Part shown: one piece after another, positions 1 through 9,425 of the stretch | How the letters are laid out: each line of letters starts with the position of its first letter | Position numbering within the stretch: the first letter of the stretch is position 1 | Source: Mastacembelus armatus | Lineage: Eukaryota > Chordata > Actinopteri > Synbranchiformes > Mastacembelidae | NCBI RefSeq assembly: GCF_900324485.2 | Contig: NC_046653.1 | Location: 26,816,637 to 26,880,636 of the forward strand | Length of the DNA: 64,000 bases | Reading direction: 5' to 3' | The notes under the pieces: model-generated | What the model was told of the DNA's origin: nothing | What the model saw: only the letters and a program-made list of their open reading frames with translations | Database searches by the model: none | Translations under genes and position numbers: made by a program

Positions 1-536
1 TATGTGTTGGATCTGTTACATGCTGAGAAAGCCCAAAGTTGTCCAGGATGTTCAAGAGTTCTTTTGCACTTGCATCATTGAGATTATCAACATGAATGTT
101 AAAGTCACCCACTAAAACAATACAATCAAAATCAATGCATACAATAGATGGTAATTTAGCAAACTCGTCAAAAAAATGTGCATTGTACTTTGGGGGTCTA
201 TAAATAGTTACAAATATTGCTCGACAGGAGGATTTGGTATGAAGAGCAACATATTCAAAGGAGTCAAACTTTCCATATGATATGTTTTTGCATTTGAGGC
301 TATCACTAAATAAAATGGCAACTCCACCTTCTTTCTTATGTATTCTTGTTTCACTCATGAAACTGAAATTTGGAGGGGTTGATTCAATAAGAACTGCAGC
401 ATTATTATCTTGTCCTAACCATGTTTCAGTTAAAAATATAAAATCAAGCTTGTGCTTAATAATAAATCATTAATTAAAAATGATTTGCCTACCAAAGACC
501 TGACATTTAAAAGAGCTAAATTTAGTGTGTTAAAAT
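1..536 (-). mobile_element. L2-clade LINE, endonuclease-domain relic (cut by window edge)
   Basis: On the minus strand this reads as the apurinic-like endonuclease domain of an L2-type non-LTR retrotransposon. Recognisable pieces in order are LNVRSL, FLTETWLGQDNNAAVLIEST, a YRPP motif and GDFNIHVDN, followed by LLNILDNFGLSQHVTDPTH at the window start. The domain normally nicks target DNA for target-primed reverse transcription. The frame is shifted near the N-terminal end and the reverse transcriptase, if present, lies outside the window. The TETWL motif is also seen in the L2 copies at 12.1 and 56.5 kb, so it may be the same family. Family assignment is from motif memory. Confidence 0.75.
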
Positions 537-831
537 CTACTCCATGTGACTTTCTAATGGAACTGTATATCTTTATTAGTTAGGGTTATCCATATATACA
601 GTTAATTTAAAGCACAATGAAACATTCAGAATGAAACTTATGATCTTGAAATGTCATGTTTTGGAATAATGGCAGAAACTGATCAGTGTTCACATTCTTG
701 AAGCTAACAATGATCTTTACCGTTTGTCAGGAATCAAAACAAACCCTGACAATATTTTTCAGGGATCTGTCAAGTCATATCTCTGCCTGATTATTTCAGA
801 ATATTAACCTGCATTAATACAATTATTGCAT
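537..831. other. 3' flank of gene B0, no gene seen
   Basis: AT-rich sequence between the L2 relic and the B0 stop codon. It loosely resembles the 3' flanks of the other minus-strand receptors, sharing an 'aaccctgaca' stretch and the spacing to the stop. I see no ORF, RNA gene or other element. Confidence 0.5.
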
Positions 832-1749
832 TTAATCCTGACAGAACAACTTCTTGAGGTGTTTATAAATTTCTTTCATTTTTAGTCCATATATAATTGG
901 ATTAAATAGAGGATTATACAAAACTAACTGTAAAGTCATTACTAAACGTGCAAGTTTTGGAAAGTCTGATTCCAGTCGAACAGTAATAACATCATATGTT
1001 GACAAAAAGAAATAGTTTATTAAAACCATCAGGTGAGGTAAACAGGTCTGTGCAGCTTTTCTCCTGACTTCTCCACAGCTGTGATAACATATTATAAGTA
1101 TCCTGGTGTATGTAAAAAGTATGAAAATCACAGGGAGAACAACATCATTCACCAACAAAAACAAACCATAGAAAGTTACAGCTCTGGAACTCACACAAAA
1201 AAGTTTGTAAATTGAGTTATTGCAAAAAATGACTTTCAGAGTAAAACTGCAGAGTTTTTGATTAGCAGTCAGTGTTGTTAATCCCACAACATGACAGACA
1301 GGCACAAGCCAAGATGAAGCCAGAAAGACACTGATTGTTCTTTTTGTCATGATAGTTGGATACTGCAGAGGTTTACATATAGACACATACCTGTCATAGG
1401 CCATGGCTGCCAACAGAAAAAACTCTGAAGCAGCTAAAGTATAAAACATAAAATACTGAACCAGACAGGCCTGATAAGATATGATCTGTTGTTCAGATAA
1501 AAAGTCGATGAGTAGCTGTGGGTAGATATTAGTGCTGAAAAGAACAGAGTTCAGTAACAAAGCTGCAATGAAAATGTACATAGGCTCATGGAGGTTTTTG
1601 TGTTTCCAGATCAGGTACACAATAGTAGAATTACTGCAGATTATTAGAATATAAACTGTAAAAAAAACCATAAAATAAAGGTATCTGTATTTGTCAATGT
1701 CCACATGCCCACCAAATGTTATATATGTCACATTTAAATCTTCCTCCAT
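832..1749 (-). CDS. Olfactory receptor, group B-like (B0), intact
   Basis: A 305-residue rhodopsin-like odorant receptor without introns in the coding region. I start it at 1749 because MEEDLNVTY aligns with the N-termini of its paralogues; an in-frame Met 16 codons upstream is probably not used. Visible: N-glycosylation site NVT at residue 6, TM1 about 22-46, LHEPMY at 53-58 before TM2, Cys95 at the top of TM3, MAYDRY at 116-121, Cys167/176/185 in loop 2, KAAQTC at the start of TM6 and NPIIY at 283-287 in TM7. The family signals through a G protein in olfactory cilia. It is the most divergent B copy: its CGEVRRKAAQTC loop matches the relics at 15.6, 43.6 and 60.1 kb rather than B1-B4. The C-terminus is three residues shorter than in its paralogues. 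A shared upstream element lies at 2041-2155. Confidence 0.93.
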   Translation of the reverse strand: MEEDLNVTYITFGGHVDIDKYRYLYFMVFFTVYILIICSNSTIVYLIWKHKNLHEPMYIFIAALLLNSVLFSTNIYPQLLIDFLSEQQIISYQACLVQYFMFYTLAASEFFLLAAMAYDRYVSICKPLQYPTIMTKRTISVFLASSWLVPVCHVVGLTTLTANQKLCSFTLKVIFCNNSIYKLFCVSSRAVTFYGLFLLVNDVVLPVIFILFTYTRILIICYHSCGEVRRKAAQTCLPHLMVLINYFFLSTYDVITVRLESDFPKLARLVMTLQLVLYNPLFNPIIYGLKMKEIYKHLKKLFCQD

Positions 1750-2040
1750 TAAGAAAGACAAACTATAAACTATTGATTTATCAGACAGATATTTCATATA
1801 ACAAAAATATGTGACTAAAAATTGAGGTGTTTGACTTCTGAAGATTTTAAAAATGTTGGATTATATCTTCCTCCATTAAGAAAGACAAACAAGAATACTT
1901 TTTTAAATAGAAACAGGAATAGGAGGTTTCACCTTTAAGTTTGTAATAGACTCTTCTATCCTGTATTAGACTCTCTTTCTCATTCACAGTTACCTGATCT
2001 TCAAACTGTGCTCATGTCCAAAGCTCAGACAGAGAACTGT

Positions 2041-2155
2041 TGGACCCTGTGACATATTTTTATCAGACTGATTCATCCTCCATGGATCTCATTAAACTTT
2101 CCACCCAGACTGACAACATGTAAACAACTTCATCAAACTCTGGAGACCTGAATCC
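2041..2155 (-). promoter_or_regulatory. Shared OR upstream element, B0 copy
   Basis: About 115 bp, roughly 300 bp upstream of the B0 start, matching the blocks before all other full-length ORs here. Read towards the gene it holds a CTCCAGAGTTTGATGAAGTT stretch, then AGTTTAATGAGATCCATGG, then a TATA-like GATAAAAATATG. That it is a core promoter or first-exon region is inference from position and conservation. Confidence 0.45.
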
Positions 2156-2272
2156 AAGTTTGTTGTTCCACCTGTTTTACTGAGGATTAGGACCTGCTGT
2201 TATTTTCAATGCACTGTTACGTAAACGACATCACTCTGTTCATTTCTATAGAAATAAAATATATATATATAT

Positions 2273-2950
2273 TGTTACGCCCGGCCTACGGGTTACCGGA
2301 GCGTAACACGATTGTGGAGTTTTCCTCCAACCTCTTCCACTCTCAACCAACACGGAAATCCGAATTACGATTTACGAAATTTTTATTCTGTCGAAAACAC
2401 AGAATACAATACAGAATGTTCAACAAAACACAAACGCTAAGTTAGCCCTACTCAAACAAAAACGCTAGATTTAGCCCTACGGTATCAAACAAACGAAAAT
2501 CGATAACAGAAACGCTATAATAGCCCTACGATATCTAATCTAAAGAAAACAACACAAAATCACAGGTAGTTAGCCTGGAACTCCTAAAACAAAACAGGAG
2601 AAAACAAAACACAAACGTAGCCTAAGAATCTAAATACTGCTAATCGTAAACAAAGAAAACACTATCAACACAAAATCCTCTAATCGAAACAAATACTAAC
2701 TCTGAACTTATCTAATACGATTTTTTGCCAACGGTTGTTTGGGAGTGATCAAGATGGGAGAATCGCTCTCTCGAACAGCAGTTCGTGGGCTTCTTATCTT
2801 CCTTCCTGATGGCTGGACCAATCCAGGAACACCAATCCGGTCCGAACGGACCAATCCACGGGCCTCTGGACTTCACGCCCCCTCCTTCCTTCTTCCACAC
2901 ATAATGGGGAGGGGAGAGCCAACAACACACATAATGACCACTAGGGTCAT

Positions 2951-2954
<4 letters not shown>
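2273..2954 (-). mobile_element. Solo LTR of an LTR retrotransposon (fossil)
   Basis: A 682-bp segment whose ends form a short inverted repeat (TGTTA at one end, TAACA at the other) and which interrupts an (AT)n tract, so the target duplication cannot be defined. In minus orientation it contains an AATAAA-type polyadenylation signal about 120 bp before its end, as expected for an LTR. No internal region, primer-binding site or coding sequence is attached, so it is a solo LTR. The family is uncertain (Ty3/Gypsy-like is possible). No second copy is in the window, suggesting insertion independent of the local duplications. Confidence 0.55.

Positions 2955-2994
<40 letters not shown>
2955..2994. 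repeat. (AT)n microsatellite
   Basis: About 40 bp of near-pure AT dinucleotide repeat on the right of the solo LTR; a shorter AT tract lies on its left at 2259-2272. Confidence 0.9.
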
Positions 2995-2998
<4 letters not shown>

Positions 2999-3154
2999 AT
3001 TTATCTTTTCACTCAAAGTGTTAGCTGTTAGCGTTCACCTGTTAGCATTTCATGTTATAAAAACATTAGTTCTTGTGACAAATGTATTACGCTGTAGAAG
3101 GTCAATAATTTGTTCTAATGCGAAATATGTGGCTTCAGTTTAGGAAGGCATGAC

Positions 3155-3283
3155 AGAGTAACACTTTACAATCATGTTCAAATCATACACCTAATTGACT
3201 TTGACTCATGCATGACTGCTTGAATTACTTTGAGATGTATGATGACTTCCTGTTTCTTACCATTCACAAATGATCAGATCACT
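3155..3283 (+). repeat. Orphan fragment of group A downstream flank
   Basis: This stretch matches the sequence just after the group A stop codons (for example 11540-11690 and 40100-40235), including the run from 'taacactttacaatcatgtt' to 'cactatgactttc'. No group A gene precedes it, so it marks a lost or rearranged copy of the duplication unit. The LINE that follows begins exactly where homology stops. Confidence 0.7.
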
Positions 3284-3289
3284 ATGACT

Positions 3290-4268
3290 TTCAGAATCAG
3301 AATCAGAATGAGCTTTATTGCCAAGTGTGTGAGCACACACACACAAGGAATTTGTTTAGGTACAGGGGGGTACTCCAGTGCAAACAGACATAGATACAAA
3401 TGCTACAAGGGGTAAAAACAGTAAACATAAATGCTACAGAAACAAATGCTATAAAAACTAAAGAAAAATGCACCGATAACCTGAAGACAGAATGTAAGGG
3501 GAACTAGGTGGTGTGCAAAGAGCAAAAGGTGCCAGTGACATAGTGCAGGTGGTAGGAGGGAATGGTAGAGAGCTATGAGTTTAAGAGTTGGCTGGCCTGA
3601 GGGAAGAAGCTTCCTTTCTGCCGGGCTGTCTTGATGTTTGGAGCTCTGAAGCGCCGTCCAGAGGGTAAGAGCTGGAGGAGGTGGTGGCTCGGGTGGGTGG
3701 CATCCAGAGTGATTTTCTGAGCTCTTTTTCTCACTCTGGAGGTGAACAGGTCTTGGAGGGTGGGTAGGGGAACACCGATGATCTTTTCAGCAGTCCGAAC
3801 TGTTCTCTGAAGTCTTTGGATGTCTGATTTAGAAGCGGAACTAAACCAGACAGTGATGGAGGAGCACAGGACAGACTCGATGACTGCTGAGTAGAACTGG
3901 GTCAGCAGCGTCTGTGGAAGGTTGAACTTCTTCAGCTGGCACAGGAAGTACAACCTCTGCTGGGCCTTCTTCATGATGGAGTCGATGTGGAAGTTCCACT
4001 TCAGGTCCTGAGAGATGGTGGTGCCCAGGAACCTGAATGACTCCACTAGTGCCACAGTGCTGTTCATAATGGTGAGAGGGGGGGTGGGGGGGCATTTCTC
4101 CTGAAGTCCACAGCCATCTCCACTGTTTTGAGTGTGTTTAGCTCCAAGTTGTTGTGACTGCACCAGAAAGCCAGCTGCTCCACCTCCTGTCTGTATGCCG
4201 ACTTCATCGTCCTGGATGAGACCAATGACAATGGTGTCATCTGCAAACTTCAGGAGTTTCACAGAGGA
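3290..4268 (-). mobile_element. 5'-truncated LINE (L2/Rex1-like), C-terminal half of reverse transcriptase
   Basis: Minus-strand translation gives KFADDTIVIGLI (the FADD catalytic box of reverse transcriptase), then a shifted segment containing LAFWCSHNNLELNTLKT, then ESFRFLGTTISQDLKWNFHI, LQRTVRTAEKIIGVPLP and an LLPSGRRFRAP...FFPQA tail, which is the usual C-terminus of this LINE type. The 3' end reads CTTTATTGCC... and ends in repeated ATTCTG units at 3293-3312. At least one frameshift lies in the RT part. The element sits in group A flank DNA. Assignment to L2 versus Rex1 is uncertain. Confidence 0.75.
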
Positions 4269-4393
4269 GTCACAGGAGTCAGTTAAAAATTTAATTTCAG
4301 AATTAATATTATTGATGCTTTTACATGGGTATTTTCTTATATCACCTTTTATTGTCTTCTATTATATATTTCTATTTTTTGTTGTTTTATATA

Positions 4394-5975
4394 CAGTGGG
4401 TACGGAAAGTATTCAGACCCCTTTAAATTTTTCACTCTTTGTGTCATTGCAGCCATTTGCCAAAATCCAAAAAGTTCATTTTATTTCTCATTAATGTACA
4501 CTCAGCACCCCATCTTGACAGAAAAAAACAGAAATGTAGAAATTTTTGCAAATTTATTAAAAAAGAAAAACTGAAATATCACATGGTCATAAGTATTCAG
4601 ACCCTGTCCTCAGTATTGAGTAGAAGCACCCTTTTGAGCTAGTACAGCCATGAGTCTTCTTGGGAGTGATACAACAAGTTTTTCACACCTGGATTTGGGG
4701 ATCCTCTGCCATTCTTCCTTGCAGATCCTCTCCAGTTCTGTCAGGTTGGATGGTGAACGTTGGTGGACAGCCATTTTCAGGTCTCTCCAGAGATGCTCAA
4801 TTGGGTTTAGGTCAGGGCTCTGGCTGGGCCAGTCAAGAACGGTCACAGAGTTGTTCCGAAGCCACTCCTTTGTTATTTTAGCTGTGTGCTTAGGGTCATT
4901 GTCCTGTTGAAAGGTGAACCTTCGGCCCAGTCTGAGGTCCTGAGCACTCTGGAAGAGGTTTTCTTCCAGGATATCTCTGTACTTGGCCACATTCATCTTT
5001 CCTTCAATTGCAACCAGTCGTCCTGTCCCTGCAGCTGAAAAACACCCCCACAACATGATGCTCCCACCACCATGTTTCACTGTAGGGATTGTATTGGGCA
5101 GGTGATGAGCAGTGCCTGGTTTTCTCCACACATACCGCTTAGAATTAACGCCAAAAAGTTCAATCTTGGTCTCATCAGACCAGAGAATTTTATTTCTCAT
5201 AGTCTGGGAGTCCTTCATGTGTTTTTTGGCAAACTCTATGTGGGTTTTCACGTGTCTTGTACTTCCGTCGGGCCACTCTGCCATAAAGCCCCAACTGGTG
5301 GAGGGCTGCAGTGATAGTTGACTTTGTGGAACTTTCTCCCATCTCCCTACTGCATCTCTGAGCTCAGCCACAGTGACCTTTGGGTTCTTCTTTACCTCTC
5401 TCACCAAGGCTCTTCTCCCACGATTGCTCAGTTTGGCTGGACGGCCAGGTCTAGGAAGAGTTCTGGTCGTCCCAAACTTTTTCCATTTGAGGATTATGGA
5501 GGCCACTGTGCTCTTAGGAACTTTGAGTGCTGCAGAAATTCTTGTGTAACCTTGGCCAGATCTGTGCCTTGCCACAATTCTGTCTCTGAGCTCCTTGGGC
5601 AATTCATGATTCTCATTTGCTCTGACATGCACTGTGAGCTGTAAGGTCTTATATAGACAGGTGTGTGCCTTTCCTAATCAAGTCCAATCAGTTTAATTAA
5701 ACACAGCTGGACTCCAATGAAGGCGCAGAACCATCTCAAGGAGGATCAGAAGAAATGGACAGCATGTGAGTTAAATATGAGTGTCACTGCAAAGGGTCTG
5801 AATACATTCTTTATTGCAAAAATTTCTACATTTCTGTTTTTTTCTGTCAAGATGGGGTGCTGAGTGTACATTAATGAGAAATAAAATGAACTTTTTTGAT
5901 TTTGGCAAAAATATTATATTTAATATAATATATTAAAAAAATTTAAAGGGGTCTGAATACTTTCCGTACCCACTG
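4394..5975 (-). mobile_element. Tc1-like DNA transposon, nearly complete
   Basis: A Tc1/mariner element with terminal inverted repeats of about 160 bp: 4394-4554 begins CAGTGGGTACGGAAAGTATT and 5815-5975 is its inverse, ending ATACTTTCCGTACCCACTG. The left flank ends in TA; the right flank begins TG where TA is expected, probably a point change. Its single transposase gene is at 4610-5632. The right TIR has gained an AT-rich stretch near 5910-5940. It abuts an OR relic on the right only. Confidence 0.93.
4610..5632 (-). CDS. Tc1-like transposase
   Basis: 340 residues, the standard length of this family, which cuts and pastes the element by binding the TIRs. The N-terminal half holds a paired-like helix-turn-helix region (about 10-60) and a GRPAKLSN basic motif near 63-70. 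The DD34E catalytic triad is present: Asp153 in WSDETK, Asp244 in QQDNDPKHT and Glu279 in NPIEHLW, the same numbering as Sleeping Beauty. Residues of about 97-125 (GRWEKVPQSQLSLQPSTSWG and onwards) are read in the wrong frame relative to the family, where the alternative frame gives GESSTKSTITAALHQLGLYG; two compensating frameshifts therefore bracket the end of the DNA-binding domain. The ORF is open but the protein is probably inactive. Confidence 0.88.
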   Translation of the reverse strand: MHVRANENHELPKELRDRIVARHRSGQGYTRISAALKVPKSTVASIILKWKKFGTTRTLPRPGRPAKLSNRGRRALVREVKKNPKVTVAELRDAVGRWEKVPQSQLSLQPSTSWGFMAEWPDGSTRHVKTHIEFAKKHMKDSQTMRNKILWSDETKIELFGVNSKRYVWRKPGTAHHLPNTIPTVKHGGGSIMLWGCFSAAGTGRLVAIEGKMNVAKYRDILEENLFQSAQDLRLGRRFTFQQDNDPKHTAKITKEWLRNNSVTVLDWPSQSPDLNPIEHLWRDLKMAVHQRSPSNLTELERICKEEWQRIPKSRCEKLVVSLPRRLMAVLAQKGASTQY

Positions 5976-6149
5976 TGTGATATTATTATAGCTCAAGTGG
6001 AATCTAGTTTTCCAAAATCTGCACGTTTGATAATGACTTTACAAATAGTTTTGTACCATCCTTTGTTTAATCCACTGATATATGGACTGAAAATGAAAGA
6101 AATTTCAGGACATCTCAAAAGGTTGTTCTGTCCAGCCAGAATCATCTGA
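5976..6149 (+). pseudogene. OR relic, C-terminal end only (group A-like)
   Basis: Encodes the end of a receptor: DIIIAQVESSFPKSARLIMT, then YHPLFNPLIYGLKMKEI and FCPARII followed by TGA. It covers extracellular loop 3, TM7 and the tail. It is closest to the relics at 31.2 and 51.9 kb and has one difference at SGHLKRL. The upstream part is absent; the Tc1-like element ends exactly at its left side, but no receptor sequence lies beyond the other end of the transposon, so a deletion or exchange followed or accompanied the insertion. Confidence 0.88.
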
Positions 6150-6244
6150 TAGAACATCATGATAATCATTCAAACATGTGATTACGTAAAATATTTTCAT
6201 ATAAAATCAATGACAAATGTAAACAAACTGTTTACTCTTCTGTG

Positions 6245-6560
6245 TACTGTTTACTCTGTTGTGGAACAAACTTCCTGAACACCTGAGGTCTGCTCAAACT
6301 GTCAGCTCATTCAAATCAGGACTGAAAACACTGTTGGTTACTGCTGCCTTCAAATTATTGTTCATCCTTGTTTTCTTAATGTGCTTTTACATCTTATTTT
6401 AATTTATTTTATTTTATTTAAATTTATTTTATGTTAAATGTCTTTGTTTTTAGATGTTCTTTTCCATGCTTTTAATGTAATTATATGCCTTGTAAAGCAC
6501 TTTGAATTATGTAGTATATGAATGGTGCAATACAAATAAATTTGCCTTGCCTTTGAATAG
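6245..6560 (+). mobile_element. L2-like LINE 3' end
   Basis: The first part encodes LWNKLPEHLRSAQTVSSFKS, the C-terminus of L2-type ORF2, followed by an AT-rich 3' UTR and the tail 'tgtaaagcactttgaatta...ataaatttgccttgcc'. Copies at 31505 and 52172 occupy the same place in the duplication unit. Confidence 0.75.
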
Positions 6561-6802
6561 GATCATATCATTGGATTTGTGTGTATTGATTATGTTCATA
6601 TTGATTAGAATTTGAAGATGTCACATCAGATGTTTGCATATATTATTTCAGGAATACAAATGTTTATTAGTACAAAATGTGATAAACATTAATTACACTT
6701 AAATATACAAGCCTGCAAAAAATCTTTTTTTTTTTATCTTATTGTACTAGAGATTAGTATGTGCTCAAAACCACGATGGTTTGAGTAAAAATCATATTTA
6801 CT

Positions 6803-6990
6803 GTTCCCAGCTGTGTCTGTCACTGCTGCACATGCTGACACCCGAGAAATTCATTATTTTTCATGTCCAGCTGGGACCTGAATGACCCTGTGTGTCTGGA
6901 CAAACAGGAGAAGAAAGTTTTAGTGTGTGTGGTGGTCGGTGCTGGAGCATGTCTGATGGTTTTCATGTCAGATGTGGCCTTTGACCATAT
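6803..6990 (+). repeat. Recurrent element D, copy 1
   Basis: About 170 bp with the core 'ctgcacatgctgacaccag' and 'cctgaatgaccctgtgtg'. It occurs seven times in the window, always downstream of an OR or OR relic, independent of the LINEs beside it. It contains a short open frame with a hydrophobic run VLVCVVVGAGACLMVF. This copy alone continues past 6990 to a GTAAGT at about 7071. I cannot name it. Confidence 0.6.
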
Positions 6991-7106
6991 TGAAAGGTTC
7001 ATTCTAACAGCCTGTAGCTTGTTTTTCAATCAACTCCCTGTGATGGTTGCTTTTGTTGATCGTTGCCTGCTGGTAAGTTTAAGCCAGTTGGATACCATCT
7101 TGTTCC

Positions 7107-7590
7107 AGCCATACATCCATCTTCTTCCGCTTATCTGGGACCGGGTCGCAGGGACCAAGACTTTCTTCTCATTGGACACTTCCTCCAGCTCTTCCGGGGG
7201 GACACTGAGGCGTTCCCAGGCCAGCCGGGAGACATAGTCCCTCCAGCGTGTCATGCCTCCCCAGGGAGGTGCCCAGGAGGTATCCGAAACAGATGCTGGA
7301 GCCACCTCAACTGACTCCTCTCGATGTGGAGGATCTGCGGCTCTACTCCGAGCTACTCCCAGGTGACAGAGCTCCTCACCCTATCTCTAAGGGAGCGCCC
7401 GGCCACCCTGCGGAGGAAGCTCATTTCAGCTGCTTGTATCCGATGACCCAAAGCTCATGACCATAGGTGAGAGTAGGAACGTAGATTGACCGGTAAATCG
7501 AGAGCTTCGCCTTCCTGCTTAGCTCCTTCTTCACCACAACGGACCAGTACACCGACCGCATTATTGCTGCTGATGCCCCGATCTTATTCA
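7107..7590 (-). mobile_element. Rex3-like (RTE-clade) LINE 3' end
   Basis: Minus-strand translation contains TRWRDYVSRLAWERLSVPPE and ELEEVSNEK, the usual C-terminus of the teleost RTE-type element that ends in GATG-like repeats; here the tail is only ATGGATGTATGG. The distal part encodes the alternating-arginine segment around the HELWVM motif, decayed. It is 5'-truncated and frameshifted. The other Rex3-like pieces here are on the plus strand. Confidence 0.7.
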
Positions 7591-9425
7591 AATGTCTAAT
7601 TTACAACACTAAAATAAATAAGGCCAGTAAGGTCTGTATTTCTAACATTATTAACAGAAATATTACTAAATCTTGAATCTTTCACACTGAAGGTAACTCA
7701 TCCCCCAGCAGGATTAGCCCATAATGATGACTCACAAGACACGCAAAACTGTACCATGTATGTCCCAAAACATAGTCTACAAGGCTACAAGGTTCATCAC
7801 AGTACCTTTCAAATCCAATGAAAAGTATATAAAACTTAGAATAAAGTATATATAAATTTCCCTTCTCACCCATATGGTTGGTGTGTGTGTCTCCCTCCAT
7901 CTCGGGTCCTCTACCAGAGGCTTGGGAGTTTGAGGGTTCTTCGCAATATCTTTGCTGTTCCTATCACTGCGCTCTTCTGAACTGAGAGCTCTGATGTTGT
8001 TCCAGTTTGGGGGTCACAGCCCGGAGGATGCCGATTACCACAAGGACCACTGTTGCTTTTACCTTCCACATCTTTTCTAGTTCTTTTTTCAGCCCTTGGA
8101 ATTTCTCCAGCTTCTCATGTTCTTTCTGATGTTGCTGTCACTTGGGATCGCTACATCTACCACTATGGCTTTCTTCTATTGTTTGTCCACCACTACTATG
8201 TCCGGTTGGTTAGCCATCACCAGTTTGTCGGTCTGTATCTGGAAGTCCCACAGGATCTTAGCTCGGTCATTCTCAACCACCTTTGGAGGTGTGCCCCATT
8301 TTGACCTTGGGACCTCCAGCCCATACTCATCGCAGATGTTCCTGTACACTATGCTGGCCACTTGGTTATGGCGTTCCATGTACGCTCTGCCTGCTAGCAT
8401 CTTACAACCTGCTGTTATGTGCTGGATTGTCTCAGGGGCATCTTTGCACAGCCTGCACCTGGGGTCCTGCCTGGTGTGGTAGACCCCAGCCTCTATCGAT
8501 CTTGTGCTCAGGGCCTGTTCTTGTGTTGCTACAATTAGTGCCTCTGTGTTGTCTTTCAGTCTAGCCACTGGTAGGACTTTTCTATATGAGCCACTTCTTG
8601 TATCTGTCGGTGGTACATTCTGTGCAGGGGTTTGTCCTGCCATGATGGTTCTCGCTCTTCTTCCTCTACATCGGGCTTCTGTTGCCTGAGATATTAACTA
8701 AGTATTCCATCGCTTGGGGCCATCTTTCTGATGTACTCATGGATTGTTGCTGTTTCATCTTGGATGGTGGCTCTGACACTTACCAGTCCTCGGCCTCCTT
8801 CATTCCTCTTAGTTTACAGTCTCAGGATGCTGGATTTGGGGTGAAGTCCTCCATGCATTGTGAGGAGCTTCCTTGTCTTGACATCAGTGGCTTCTATGTC
8901 CTCTCTTGGCCAGCTTATTATGCCAGCGGGGTATCTGATGACCGGCAGGACGTAGGTGTTGATGGTTTGGACCTTGTTCTTCCCATTTAGCTGACTTCTT
9001 AGGACTTGCGGCTTCTTGGTTCCCATTTGCCTGTGGGATTCCAAGGTACTTGTAGCTTCCATCAAGATCCGCTATGCTGCCTTCTGGAAGTTTAACTCCT
9101 TCAGTCCTGACAAGCTTCCCTCTCTTTGTTATCATTCGACCACACTTGTCCAGTCCGTATGACATTCCAATGTCGTTGCTGTATATCCTGGTGGTATGGA
9201 TCAGTCAGTCAATGTCTCGCTCACTCCAGGCATACAGCTTGATGTCATCCATGTACAGGAGGTGGCTGATAGTTGCTCCATTTTGTAGTCGGTATCCAAA
9301 GCCAGTCTTAGTGATGATCTGGCTGAGGGGGTTCAGGCCTATGCAGAACAGCAGCAGGGACAGAGCATCTCCTTGGTAGATGCCGCACTTGATGGAGGCG
9401 TGCAATTGGCTTGAGGTTGATACAA
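7591..9425 (-). mobile_element. R4/Dong (Rex6-like) LINE, RT and restriction-like endonuclease relic, copy 1
   Basis: From right to left: IYQGDALSLLLFCIGLNPLS and YMDDIKLYAWSERDID (reverse transcriptase with catalytic Y-x-D-D, about 9205-9405), the thumb region to about 8700, then CRLCKDAPETIQHITAGCKM (CCHC) and PDIVVVDKQ of the restriction-like endonuclease at about 8176-8643, then a decayed C-terminal region to about 7680. Elements of this clade have a C-terminal restriction-like nuclease rather than an apurinic one. Several frameshifts. It is the longest of three copies in the window and abuts an RTE fragment at about 9425. Confidence 0.8.

Noticed and set aside
1750-1797. N-terminal extension of B0 to an upstream Met at 1797
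   Set aside because: Paralogues all start at the MEEx-N-x-T position and the extra 16 residues have no counterpart in the family.
5072-5321. Plus-strand frames opposite the Tc1-like transposase
   Set aside because: Antisense shadows of the transposase coding region.
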